Of a stretch of DNA of 64,000 nt, positions 34,978 to 45,657 are shown piece by piece. How positions within the stretch are numbered: position 1 is the first letter of the stretch; every line of letters begins with the position of its first letter. The notes below the pieces were generated by a model. The model did not search any database. It saw nothing but the letters and a program-made list of their open reading frames with translations, and was not told where the DNA came from. This DNA comes from Massariosphaeria phaeospora (lineage: Eukaryota > Ascomycota > Dothideomycetes > Pleosporales): contig JAADJZ010000002.1 in the NCBI GenBank assembly GCA_011032825.1, forward strand, positions 1,612,001 through 1,676,000. The letters are read 5' to 3'. The position numbers and the translations under genes are program-made.

Positions 34978-35294
34978 ATGGGGCGTTGCATGCTTGACGG
35001 CTTTAATGAGTACGAGTCGCCGAGGCGATCGAATGCAAAGCAAGGTTTCGGAGGGTTCATAGACCTAGCTTCGGCAACTTTCAAGTCAGAGTGAATACAA
35101 TTCATGACAGAAGTAGCAGAGTGCCTGTTCATTGAAGTTATGTTCCTAGGAAGTGACGTTGCGGAGCACGCGCGGAGGTGATCTTAGTCATCGCTTAGCT
35201 AGCGCTGGCTCGGATGACAGCAGTGTTGACAGATCCTCGGACAATGTGGTGAACTGTAGTGCACTCCTTTTTTTATTTTGTACAATCTTGAGCT
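34978..35294. other. Intergenic region
   Basis: PGI1 3' UTR followed by the promoter of the membrane glycoprotein gene. Nothing else is seen. Confidence 0.5.
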
Positions 35295-36461
35295 ATGGCT
35301 CGTTCAATCACCTCTTGGCTTCCGTTTTTGGCGCTCTGTTCGTTTTGGATTTCTCTTGCGCAGGCGTTGTCCGGACAGGAGCCTTTAAAGGGTGCGGCCG
35401 AGTCTCCGGGGTATAGACTTGATGAGCCCATTCCCGTATCTTGTTTGAATCGGACTATGTAAGTTAGCAACTGTAAGGGAGTGAGGAGAATGCTAATATG
35501 AGGTAGAGACACGGGTGAACATGTACGTTTGTCGTCCAATTGACACTCTGACGCTATCTCGACCCATACCAGGAGAATATATGGAAAGGGAGTGGGAAAG
35601 CAATGCTGACTTGTGGCAAGGTCACAGACGTGCGGACAGGACAACTGCAGTATATACCCTTTCCAGTATGCAATGAAACAGGGCGACCCTTGGAGCTGTT
35701 CTTCGGCGTTGAGAAAGGTACTACTCCTTGCTGCTCTTTTCTCCGAGGCCATGGCTGACCTTGCGCCTACTATTCTAGAGATCAACTGCACCATCGACTT
35801 CGTCACCGACGAATTCTTCCACCTCCTCGAATTCTACATACACAACGACGCGCCGCTCACCTGCCGCATCCCATCCAAGCCGCTGCCGCCCTCGGTCCTC
35901 GAAAACGAATACAAGGTCTCAGACCAGGAGTCGCAGGAGGGCGCGCTCGGCTCGCAGTCGACGCTGTACACGCCGCTGATCATCGCGCTCGCGGGGACGC
36001 TGCAACTCAGTCACCTGCACGTGGGCAATTACTTGAACCTCCTCGTGCACGCCATGCCCAAGAGTGTGAGTCTCGGGACCATCGACGCGGCTACGGCATA
36101 TTCGATCAGCAGCCATACGCGCAATACCAAGGTCACGATTGGAGATAGTCTGCCGTTGTCGTTCAGCGTGCGGTGGTATCCGAGTACGACGCTGCCGCCG
36201 GGATGGAGTGGATACGGCGGGCATCTGTATAAGAGCACGTTTTTGTACTGCTTGCTGAGCGCTGGTGCAAGTGCAGCTATTTGTGTCGCGTACTTTAGAG
36301 GGATCGAGTTGCCGCGGCGGTTGAAGAGGTACGCAAGGGACAAGGTGCAGGGTGGTGGGCGGTTTGGTGGAGGCGGAGGCGGAGGATACGGATTGCCTAC
36401 GACTAACGGGGGCGGCTATGGATACAATGGATACGGCTACGGGATTGGGAAGAAGGACTGA
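35295..36461 (+). CDS. Type I membrane protein of the secretory pathway, conserved in fungi, unknown function
   Basis: Exons 35295..35458, 35507..35522, 35573..35717 and 35779..36461; 335 residues. Exon 2 is a 16-base microexon encoding only IDTGEH with its neighbours, yet it is needed to keep the frame. A signal peptide is clear (MARSITSWLPFLALCSFWIS, cut after AQA). The lumenal part has paired Cys and N-glycosylation sequons (CLNRTI, CNETG, INCTI) and the motif FHLLEFYIHNDAPLTCRIP. One transmembrane helix lies near residues 265-285 (STFLYCLLSAGASAAICVAY). A basic stretch and a Gly/Tyr-rich cytosolic tail follow. It resembles an uncharacterised Pezizomycotina family with the same NRTIDTGEH and NETGRPL motifs. 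ER or surface location is inferred. Confidence 0.85.
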
Positions 36462-36714
36462 GTAGGCTGAGGAGATGTGGGAGACTTCAAGACGTGGATC
36501 ATCAAAGGATTGGAATATAAATGGAAGTATCGTGAGTGAGACCATTGCACACAAGCATAGCTCTACTGTATAAATACGCATGATGATGAATATGATTCTA
36601 CAAGGTTGGCGAGTTTGTACAGAGGAGGTAAAGACTCCTTCCTTGCTGCGTCTAGATACTCCACATCCTTATACTACAAAATGCAGATGGAACCCTTATA
36701 TCGGCGACCCAGCT

Positions 36715-37431
36715 TTACCACCCCTTTCGCGTCAACTCACTGACTCGACCCACAACATCTCGGAATCCAATCTTGAACTTAGCCCTCCACCTCACGCTGT
36801 TGAGCCTCTTCCTTTTGAGCCCAGGCCGCTCATGGTACCGTTGGATGTGTAAATCATACTTTATTTTGTTCCTCGTGACCAAGCTCCCCAGCATGCCCAA
36901 GCCCCTCACAAGATCCCTTCCCTTGCCCGGGTCCAAGTTCACCGTGCGCCCATACGCCGGATTCAGCCGCGGGTAGATCTTCTCTTCTTCGGGGATGGCA
37001 GGCACGTCTGGTGTGTCTCGCAGGGACGCCGGCAACCCGGTGCTGTCGGGCAAGTCCATCTCGTCGAAGTTGAGCGGCTGGCGGCGGTTGACGAAGTCGG
37101 CGCCGAAGATGTGCCGCCCGGCGGGGCGCTCGGCGCTGGCGTCTCGACGGGGTGCGAGGGGGGAGCGGCGGATAGAGGTGTTGGGCATGCCCGTGAAGAG
37201 GTCGTCGATCGATTGGCTGACTTGGCTGGCGGAGTCAATAGGCGCGTCGGGCTCGTCTTCGAGCTGGGGCTGGGCGGCGCGCGGTGGCGGTGAGTTTGTT
37301 ATGCTGCGCTGCGCCGTCCATGGTGTGCGTTCGCCTTTTCGGAGGCATATCGCGGGTCGACGAGAGATGGGGAGCGTGCGGAATAGCGAGGGTGGCCGGA
37401 GCAGCAGCTCGCCAATTGAGCGGGAGCCCAT
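36715..37431 (-). CDS. MRP21: Mitochondrial ribosomal protein bS21m
   Basis: Single exon, 238 residues. The last 55 residues carry the bS21 domain (GLGMLGSLVTRNKIKYDLHI, RYHERPGLKRKRLNSVRW), which binds the small ribosomal subunit. The N-terminus (MGSRSIGELLLRPPSLFRTL, Arg/Ser-rich, no acids) is a typical mitochondrial presequence. The long Pro/Ser linker between them is normal for filamentous fungi, where bS21m is much longer than the bacterial protein. The ATG is at 37431. The gene converges with the membrane-protein gene (253 bp between stops). Confidence 0.9.
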   Translation of the reverse strand: MGSRSIGELLLRPPSLFRTLPISRRPAICLRKGERTPWTAQRSITNSPPPRAAQPQLEDEPDAPIDSASQVSQSIDDLFTGMPNTSIRRSPLAPRRDASAERPAGRHIFGADFVNRRQPLNFDEMDLPDSTGLPASLRDTPDVPAIPEEEKIYPRLNPAYGRTVNLDPGKGRDLVRGLGMLGSLVTRNKIKYDLHIQRYHERPGLKRKRLNSVRWRAKFKIGFRDVVGRVSELTRKGW

Positions 37432-37767
37432 TGTGAGGCAACGTTCGATGTTGTGTTGAAGGGTGAAGCGAGTAATTACATAGTAGAAAAGGACGAGTGA
37501 AGAGAGTCGAGGCTGGTCGTCGCCGGGTCGTCACGTCGTCACCCCGGCGCGCCAGTAATTTTCCCGGCGTTTCTTCGGGCAATTAAGTAAACCCAAGCAC
37601 TTTTACTTCGGCCGCGCTGCCAGCTCCAACTTCTGCACCACAACACACCCCAACAACACCAACCACTTCGTCGAACATTCGCGTTGCACTGATCTGCGTC
37701 TAGGCACTCCCGCTCGCACTGCGCATACGCTCACGGATACTGCGCCGCGACACACGCCACGGGCAGC
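37432..37767. promoter_or_regulatory. Divergent promoter of MRP21 and the RBM25-like gene
   Basis: 336 bp between divergent starts. The right half, near the splicing-factor gene, is CA-rich leader (CACCACAACACACCCCAACAA, about 37634-37654). Confidence 0.55.
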
Positions 37768-40219
37768 ATGAGTAACTACTATGGTGCGCGACAGCTGCAG
37801 CCTCGCGACTTTGTCCTATAGCTAACCTGCATACAGCTGCTCCGGGCTTCAGCCGCGCCCCGCCTGGCTATGGAGTCCCGCCGGCCGGCATGGGCCCGCC
37901 TCCAGGAATGGGTGAGTGCGCACCCGGTCTCTGTACTGGAGCCGAAGCTGGCGTATGAAGGTTAACACTTTGCTCGATAGGTCCTCCAGGCATGGCTCTT
38001 CCAACCGCACCCGGTGTACCTCAGGTCAACTTCCAGCAGCCCCCAGTGCTCGGCGGTCCTCGGCCTCTGCCTCATGCCTGGCACCCCCCGGCGAACATGC
38101 CAAACATCAACATGAACGCTCCGGTCATCCGCCTCGGCACCCATCAACCCTCGCGCGGCGGCGCATCAGAACGCGACGCCAGCCGGAGGGACGGCGGCGC
38201 GCCATCGGGCCGTCGCGGCTTAGGCATGGATGGCAACATGCGAGATTCCGACATGGGTGGAAGGAACGCCCCGTCTTTGGTACCCTTGACCGCCGAAGAG
38301 CTCGCCCGAACCATCTTCGTCGGAAACATCCCAGAAGGTGCTGGCGGCGATGAGGGCTTGGAACGCATCATGGCCGCGGCTGGCAACCTGCGCCGATGGA
38401 CCAGAGTCGTTGACGCCAATAACAAGCCCCAGACGTTCGGGTTTGCCGAGTACGAGGACGCCCAAAGCTTGGAGACAGCTGCGGCCCTCTTTACAGACGT
38501 GCAGGTCCCGACCAAGCGCCAGACGCCTCGCGAGGTCAAGCCAGAAGAGGGAGAAGAGGTGAAAGAGGTAGAAAAGACCAAGTTGCAGGTTATGGTGGAT
38601 GACGCTTCGATCAAATACGCAGAGAAGTGGAGCAGGACACGTAAGGAGGATGAGGCTGTTGTTCAATTCCGTCTGGATTCCGCCAAAGAATCCCTCGCGC
38701 AGGTCCTCGCGAGCTTGTTCAATCCCCCGAATATGCCGCAGGTCGACCATAGCGGAGACGCTGTCATGCACGATGTGCCAATGGAAGTCAATGAGGGTAT
38801 AGAGGTTGCCGTTATCCCCCTTTCCGCTGCTGAAGATGAGCTAGCAGATATTCCTGCAGAGATGCGGGACATTGTTGCAACCGAGATCAAGGCATTCCGA
38901 GACCGATCCATTCAGCGCGACCGAGAACGTCTCAGGAAAGAAGAGGAAATGGAAGCCGAAGACCGACGTTCTCGAAGGCGCGTCTCGCCCCCTCCTTCAG
39001 CGCCCACGGGACCCGGCGGTGTGAACGGCGTTCCCTTGGGCCCTCGAGCCGACAGAGGTATCCAAGGAGCGCCAAGTGGACCCAAGGCTTCTCAGTTACC
39101 TCGAGACTATCAGAACGGCGTCAATTTCGTCAACGGCGGAGCGATAAATGGCGGAGTGACCATCAATCATGAAGATGACGATGATCCCGCCAGCGACTCT
39201 GAAATCGAACAGCGCCGCAAGGACAAACGGGCCGCTGAGTCTGATAATCTCTATAAGAAGAAGTTGGCTGATTGGATCAAGCACGAAACCAGAACTACCT
39301 CCTCTCTGGAGCGAACCAATGACCAGAGGAAGAAAAAGATGTCTGAGTTGGAAGCCGCACGCGAAGCACAGGCAAATCAGCTTAAGAGTTATGATGACGA
39401 CGTCGAAGCCTCCCAGGGGCGGCATATATACTATCGTGATTACGACGTATACAAGCGCGACCGCGAAAGGGTTCGAGACATTGAAAAAGAGAAAGACAAC
39501 AGGGATCGCGACCAAGAAGAGCGCGAACTGGCGTCCCAGCGGAAACAGAAGGAAGATTTACGCAACCAAGCCGATGCCTTCCTCGAACAGCAAGCCGAAG
39601 AACTGCTCCTCGCAGTAACGCCTCAGGAACCTCAGCAAATCAAGATCTCTTTTGGCGCCGCTGCGAAGAAGATCGAGCAACAGACCGCTCCCCGCCGCAC
39701 CGCTGCAGACGTCGAAAATCTCTTGGAAGACGAAGAAATTACTGAGCAACCTGGCGCCAAGAAACGAACGCTCATCCCCATCAACTACGACGCTTCAGCT
39801 CGTCCCAACCTTACGCCCCAAGAGATTGCCGACGTGTCGAAACAGGTCGTCAAGGGAATCCCGCAGGACAAAGACGGTCTTTGGAACTGGCCTGTCTCGT
39901 GGAAACACTTGCTCAAGAAGCACATCGACAAGGATCTCAAAGACTGGGCTGCCAAGAAGGTCCTCGACTATCTGGGTATCCAGGAAGACATGGTGGTCGA
40001 TGCCATCGTGGATCACCTGAGGAGCCGCGGTGGCCCGCAGGAGCTGGTGGAGGAATTGGAGATGGTGAGCCTCCCTTACTCCCTGGTTCCATTATCCAGT
40101 TGAGAACTTCCATTACTGACTATGTACAGGCGCTCGAAGAAGAATCCGAGTCTTTCGTCAAGAAGCTCTGGCGTATGGTCATCTACTACAGCGAGATGGA
40201 GAAGCAGGGAATCAACTAA
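37768..40219 (+). CDS. RBM25/Snu71-like splicing factor (RRM and PWI domains)
   Basis: Exons 37768..37783, 37837..37911, 37981..40064 and 40130..40219; 754 residues. Exon 1 has only 16 bases (MSNYY). A Pro/Gly-rich start (GYGVPPAGMGPPPGM) leads into an RRM at about 137-215 with RNP2 IFVGNI and RNP1 QTFGFAEY. The middle is a long charged helix rich in Arg, Glu and Asp (RDRSIQRDRERLRKEEEMEA; DRERVRDIEKEKDNRDRDQE). The C-terminal 100 residues are a PWI domain (LWNWPVSWKHLLKKHIDKDL, VDAIVDHLRSRGGPQELVEE). This order matches human RBM25 and its fungal counterparts, which join the U1 snRNP and steer 5' splice-site choice. The last intron lies inside the PWI domain; unspliced, the protein would lose its final helix. 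Confidence 0.92.
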
Positions 40220-42039
40220 GGGGCGACATATGTAGCGTGGCTCGCATCTGAAAAATGTCTGCGTTCTAACGACTCCAATCAGGAGGGTTTCGGGGTTCTA
40301 TCATGGGCGACTCTAGCTCGATGGACAAATGGACGGCGAATGGCATGGTTTGATATGACTGACTGGCGCGTACGAGCTGCAACAGTTCAGCATCTCTCTG
40401 TCTTTTTTTCTTGCTCTTCTTCTTCTCTCAACTTAGGTTGGGTTTCAAATGGTGTCTGGTTTGTTTTTTCACACCCCCTTTGATACCGATCGATCGATAC
40501 CGAGTGGGAGGTTTGGAAGTGTTTTTTTCGGACAAGACACACACTATGAATGGTCGATCGATCCATGGAGAGTTGGCTTGGGCCAGACTCCAGAGACAGA
40601 ATGACAATGAATGACTACTTGCTTCATATGGAAATCAGCTGAACTGAACTGGGTTGAACTGAACTGAATTGAACTCGGTTGTAAGAGACTTCTTTGCAAA
40701 AAACGAAAATTTAAAATTGATGTGATGGCCCTGTGGGATTCTTTGGATTCGCGTGCATGTTTGGTCTGTGTGTGTCTGTGTCTGTCTGTCTGTCTGAGGC
40801 TTGTGATTGTGGTTGAGGTGGGCGATGGGATGGATACTGAGAAGGAGGTATTATACATGTGGATTTGATTAATGGTGAGATGTGCGGTGTTGATTGTGGG
40901 TCTGGATATTTTGTGGTGTAATGTGTTGGTGCTATGCTAGGAATGCCCCTTCTACATATATCTAAGATCCAGGAGAGCATCCACATCTTCCTGAACCCCG
41001 CCCGATCTGCTCGGATCACATTACATAGTTCTGAAGTCTCCCTTTATCCTTCATCTTACCCTCCGCGCCCCTCCATATATATTACAAGCTTTCTAACTCT
41101 GTTCGGTTCGGCTCGGCTGCCGTGCAAAACCCTAGGCTCCTTAAACAAACAAAACACTACCGCTCTTTAAGCCCGAGAGCTCGGTCCAGCTCAGCTTGGT
41201 CCAGCGTTACTCGCGCGGACCTACTTGCATGATAGACTACCAGGACCCGTCGGGTATGAAAGCTTGCCTAGAGGACGTCGTTTCCCACTTTGGTGCCACC
41301 AGTGCCATGCGCAAAAGCTGAGGATTTCCACCAGCGGTGGAATTTCTCTGAGTTAAATACCATGCATATGGCAAGAGGAAGCGGCTTCTTCTTGAATGAA
41401 GCTTTTAAAACCAAGCCAGACAAGGTGGACGCAGCAACGACGACGATGATGAGTACGCCATGGTCGATACAGGATCGGGTTAAAAAAAACGCAGCGGGTG
41501 TTCTGTCGCCGAGGTACCTTAGTAGGTACCTAGCCCGTCGTGACGAGCAATGGGTGGGTCGCGCGGCGCGGGTTTTTCCACCAGTTATATTGGTGCATAA
41601 ATGGTGGGGGGGAGGGGAAGGGGCAGTTGGGGCAGTACAGTACAACAACTATCTATATAACCAGAAGGCGAGAATTTAGCTATGCATTGTTTTAACTGAG
41701 GAACGAAACTGTACAGGCTCCGACCTAGATCTATCTATCCACCTCTCTAGACCATATATCTATCTCTCCGACGCACAACAACTAATTGTCCATCACACCA
41801 CAACATCATCAATCGTTCGCTTGGTATCCCAATTCACCCTGTGGGTGGTTTATCTTATCTGTCAAACTATACATATATACGTACACGTACACGTATACTC
41901 AGACATTCAGTATTTGAGGTTCTAAACGACGGGATCGCTACCCTACGAGGATAGTCCAAACAGAGAGAACAGAACAGAAGGAGGGGACGAAGCGTAGCCA
42001 AACAAGTCGAATTTTTTCCCAGCAAGTATAACCATAGCC
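40220..42039. other. Long intergenic region with simple repeats
   Basis: It begins with the 3' UTR of the RBM25-like gene. GAACT-type pentamers (about 40640-40676) and TGTC/TGTG runs (about 40767-40795) are visible. TACAC/TATAC alternations (about 41870-41895) precede the next gene. No gene is accepted here; the 129-codon frame at 41290 has no domain. Confidence 0.5.
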
Positions 42040-43905
42040 ATGGTTACGATTACAGGGGCGCAGACGAGGGATGTGCGGTTCCCGGTACGTTCTATTCATC
42101 CATTCATCCATTCCATCCTTCCCACATAAAACGCAATCAATCCGATTGACCATCACGAGAACGCACGAAAAGTCAAATCCAGTTATCTTAACGTTTGCTA
42201 ACGCGATGGCTGTGTTTGTGGTGTTTTAGACGTCGCTGGATAAAACGGGCTCGGATGCCATGAATGCGGCGGGCGACTATTCGGCTGCGTATTGTATACT
42301 GCAGACGGATGGGGAGGTTACGGGACATGGGATGGTGAGTGGGAGTTTCTGGTTTTTGGTTTTGATTGCATTGGGGATTGAGGATTGAAGATGTGTGTTT
42401 GTGTGGGTTTGTTTCTGGAGTTGCTGCTCGAGTAAAAAGGGGATGTTGGGAGAGGGGAGGGAAGGTTTCTTGCGGTCTTCCATGTCACTGAACCCCTTTT
42501 CTACTTCTCACATTTTGTACAAAGCGGCGCCGTCAACTCCCATACCCCCTAAACAGCACGCTGACCCCCCACCCCCAGACCTTCACCATCGGGCGCGGCA
42601 ACGAAATCGTCTGCACAGCCATCACGCACCTCGCCGAGCGCATCCAGGGCCGCACCCTCGACTCGCTCGTCGCCAACTGGGGCCACACCTGGCGCCACCT
42701 AGTCAACGACTCGCAACTGCGCTGGATCGGCCCGGAAAAAGGCGTCATCCACCTCGCGCTGGGCGCCGTCGTCAACGCCATCTGGGACCTGTGGGCCAAG
42801 ACGCTGCACAAGCCCGTGTGGCGCATCGTCGCCGACATGACGCCGCAGCAGATCGTCGACCTGATTGACTTCCGCTACATCACCGATGCGCTCACACCAG
42901 CGGAGGCGCTGCAGATTCTGACGGACGCGGAGCAGGGTAAGGAGGAGCGGCTGCAGGAGGCGTTGGAGTCAAGGGCTGTGCCGGCGTATACGACGAGTGC
43001 GGGGTGGTTGGGCTACGGGCAGGAGAAGATGAGGGGTTTGTTGCGCGAGACGCTGAGTAAAGGGTACCGGCACTTCAAGCTGAAAGTCGGGAGCGATGTT
43101 GCGCAGGACAGAGAGCGATTGACCATCGCGCGCGAGATCATCGGGTTCGATAAGGGGAACGTGCTGATGGTGGATGCGAATCAGGTGTGGAGCGTGCCCG
43201 AGGCGATTGAGTATATGAAGCAGTTGGCCGAGTTTAAACCGTGGTTCATTGAGGAGCCGACGAGTCCGGATGATGGTAGGTTCCTGGAATTCCGGGCGTA
43301 CAAGTTTGGTGGCTGACTGAGGTAGTTCTAGGACATAAGGCGATACGGGAGGCTTTGAAGCCATACGGTATCGGCGTCGCGACCGGGGAGATGTGCCAGA
43401 ACCGGGTGATGTTCAAGCAGTTCCTCGCTGCTGGCGCAATCGACGTATGCCAGATCGACGCCTGCCGGCTCGGTGGCGTAAACGAAGTCATCGCTGTGCT
43501 CCTAATGGCCGCAAAGGTACGTTCACTCCCACCAACCCCTACTTCCGCTTTGCTGTCCTTTGCTTTCCCTCGCTTGACTAAACCCTTGCTTTTCAGTTCA
43601 ACATCCCCATCGTCCCGCACTCTGGCGGCGTCGGCCTCCCCGAATACACTCAGCATCTTAGCACTATCGACTACGTCGTCGTATCCGGCAAGAAATCCGT
43701 GCTCGAATACGTAGACCACCTCCACGAGCACTTCTTCAACCCGTCGGAGATCAAAGACGGGTATTACGTCACGCCCAAGGAGCCTGGGTATAGCGTGGAG
43801 ATGAGGCCGGAAAGTATGGATCGGTTTAGTTTTCCGGGAAAGGAAGGCGTGAGTTGGTGGAAGAGTGAGGAGGCGAGGGGTATCTTGCAGGGGGAGAAGA
43901 TTTAG
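42040..43905 (+). CDS. lgd1: L-galactonate dehydratase (enolase superfamily)
   Basis: Exons 42040..42084, 42230..42334, 42579..43275, 43326..43516 and 43597..43905; 448 residues. The enzyme removes water from L-galactonate, the second step of the fungal D-galacturonate (pectin) pathway. The N-terminal cap has [20 protein letters not shown] and [10 protein letters not shown]. The barrel carries the acid/base lysine region FKLKVGSD, metal ligands [18 protein letters not shown] and ATGEMCQNR, and the His of [17 protein letters not shown]. These match mandelate-racemase-type dehydratases. For the third intron I used the acceptor at 43325, giving [10 protein letters not shown], which fits the family better than the AG five bases downstream. 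A related L-fuconate dehydratase role is the main alternative. None of the other galacturonate genes is nearby. Confidence 0.92.
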
Positions 43906-44413
43906 AGGAAGATCAAGATTGAACTTATTACTGACGGTTATTTACTGAGAGATCGGATAACTGAAGCTCTGTCTAACCGACGACGAAAAAAGCTGGAAGC
44001 TGCCTCTCGTAGACCGAAAAGAGAGGGATCGAGCCGGTACTTTGTATAAAAAGTCCAAGTTCATATAGACGTTTTCGATTTCCGCAATAGACAAGCTTCG
44101 AGGCTACATGAAGAGCGGGAGAAGTTGATAAGTAGAGCTGAATCTGTTCCTTTTTGTACCTGTTCGTGAGCTGTGCAAACGCTGTTAGTTCTCGAGAGTC
44201 GGCGAGAAGAGGTATCAGGGCAGGCTTCGCGCGATCACCAAAAGCCCGAGTGTCCTCGTTTAGAGCATGGGTACGGGGCTTCGGAAGTGTAAATCTCTCG
44301 TCCATAATTGTCGTGCACTTCCGCATGGCTCCAATGTTACGCCATTTTTGAGTCTTCCAGCTCTTCCTGCACAGATTCGTATACTCTTGATAAAACAAAT
44401 CAGGCTCTATCGT
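43906..44413. other. Convergent intergenic region with an open frame after the PPT2 stop
   Basis: A minus-strand frame of about 140 codons (44398..43973) lies directly after, and in the same frame as, the TGA of the neighbouring gene. It shows no domain. Part of it (down to about 44333) may be the true PPT2 end if a further intron is used. Confidence 0.45.
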
Positions 44414-45484
44414 TCATTTTACTGGGCCCTCCCCTGCCTCGAGTTTCTGCCATCTACTCGAGAGCCGCTCTTCCCTCTCAGCAATTGTACTCTCCAGTCC
44501 ATGAATTTGCTCCAGCATCCGCAGCGCGGACTCTTTTCGTTCCAAGTGGTGGAGGCGCTTGTTGAGCGTCGCTTCGTCCTCTTCCAAAGAGTCCTACACG
44601 GAGATAAGATTAGCCAGGCTCTGACATAGATTAAGAATTGTACACATACTACTTTCGGTGGGGCAGGTTTCCCGGAATTTCCTACATTGTCTTGAGACTC
44701 GGAAAGCTCTTGCTCTGGTGACAAAGGCCTCTTCGATAGTTCCACGCCTTGTTGTCCGCACTCTCGGGGTGACACCTTGACATCCATTTCAGGGACCAGA
44801 GCAACCGCAGCTGCCCATTCCCCGTCATGACTAATACTCAATTCGCATAACTGACCGTCCTCCTTACCAACATTGAAGTGCTTCAAACCGACTTTTCGTA
44901 CGAGTGACTGCGCTGCTGCTTTGGTATGCGTGGGCCTCCTATCAGCAAGATCCTCGTGAAGTATTAGAGCTTCGGGACGTTGAGATGCTGCGGTCGATGG
45001 GTTGTTGTGGCTGGTGACGGGTAAAATAACGATTCTGTGGAACCCATTGGAGTCTGCATTAATACTAGGGCAAGCCTTCCGGCAAGCTTCCTTCGCCGCC
45101 CATCTACCATCTCAATTAGCCACTGCAGCAGCTATTGGCTTTGGCAGATAGGTGTTAGGGTCCCTACCGTCCAGCAAGATACTCCGAAGTCCGCTTTATA
45201 TCTTTGAAAGCAAGCTCATCGGTCTTGAATCGCTCCCAGAAGTACTGACGTTCGGGCCATGTCAATAACTTCGTAAGAAACTGGTGTAGTGGCCTGCGTT
45301 CGTTCTCTTTACCCTGATTCTTGAGTAGAATATCCCTTATGCGATTGACCGAGCAGATATCAGTGCCGACACGCAGCGGGAAGGGGAATCGTCGTACAGG
45401 CATGGGAAGAGGATTGATGTTGTAGAGTGGACGCGACGCTAACGGTGCGGTGCGGTACGCCAAGACGCTTGGCATCGCTAGCAT
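44414..45484 (-). CDS. PPT2: Mitochondrial phosphopantetheinyl transferase (holo-ACP synthase), extended C-terminus
   Basis: Exons 45484..45168, 45103..44650 and 44593..44414; 316 residues. It attaches 4'-phosphopantetheine from CoA to mitochondrial acyl carrier protein. The first 40 residues are Arg-rich and without acids (targeting). The AcpS fold is marked by RVGTDICSVNRI (Mg-binding Asp) and WAAKEACRKA (the Glu/Lys of the W-x-x-KEA motif, rebuilt exactly by the first splice). LSISHDGEWAAAVALV follows. After about residue 200 comes an extension unusual for this family: an acidic linker and a predicted coiled coil (TLNKRLHHLERKESALRMLE, STIAEREERLSSRW). The end is uncertain: a GTAAAA...GTGCAG intron starting at 44421 would replace the last residues by EELEDSKMA. 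Confidence 0.86.
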
Positions 45485-45576
45485 CCACAACGCCAAAAAT
45501 GAAAGCTGCAAATTCAATCAATCAAACATCGGCCATCGCGCCCACTCGCAGGCACTATCCAGGGGCAAAAAAAGAG
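45485..45576. other. Short gap with Pol III terminator
   Basis: It contains the A7 run (45567-45573) that reads as T7 on the minus strand, the likely terminator of the adjacent tRNA-Ser gene. Confidence 0.6.
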
Positions 45577-45657
45577 CGACATCTGCCAGATTCGAACTGA
45601 CGCTCCCAAAGGAACAAGATTTCTAGTCTTGCGCGATAACCACTCCGCCAAGATGCC
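45577..45657 (-). tRNA. tRNA-Ser (anticodon AGA)
   Basis: On the minus strand the acceptor stem GGCATCT pairs with AGATGTC, with discriminator G. The anticodon arm is CAAGA-CTAGAAA-TCTTG, giving anticodon AGA. A long variable arm (TTCCTTTGGGAGC) is diagnostic of class II tRNA-Ser, and the T arm contains GTTCGAAT. Length is 81 with no intron. A T7 run follows within a few bases. Confidence 0.95.

Noticed and set aside
41290..41679. 129-codon plus-strand frame
   Set aside because: No domain, low-complexity end, and no start context or splice signals. Intergenic sequence is the simpler reading.
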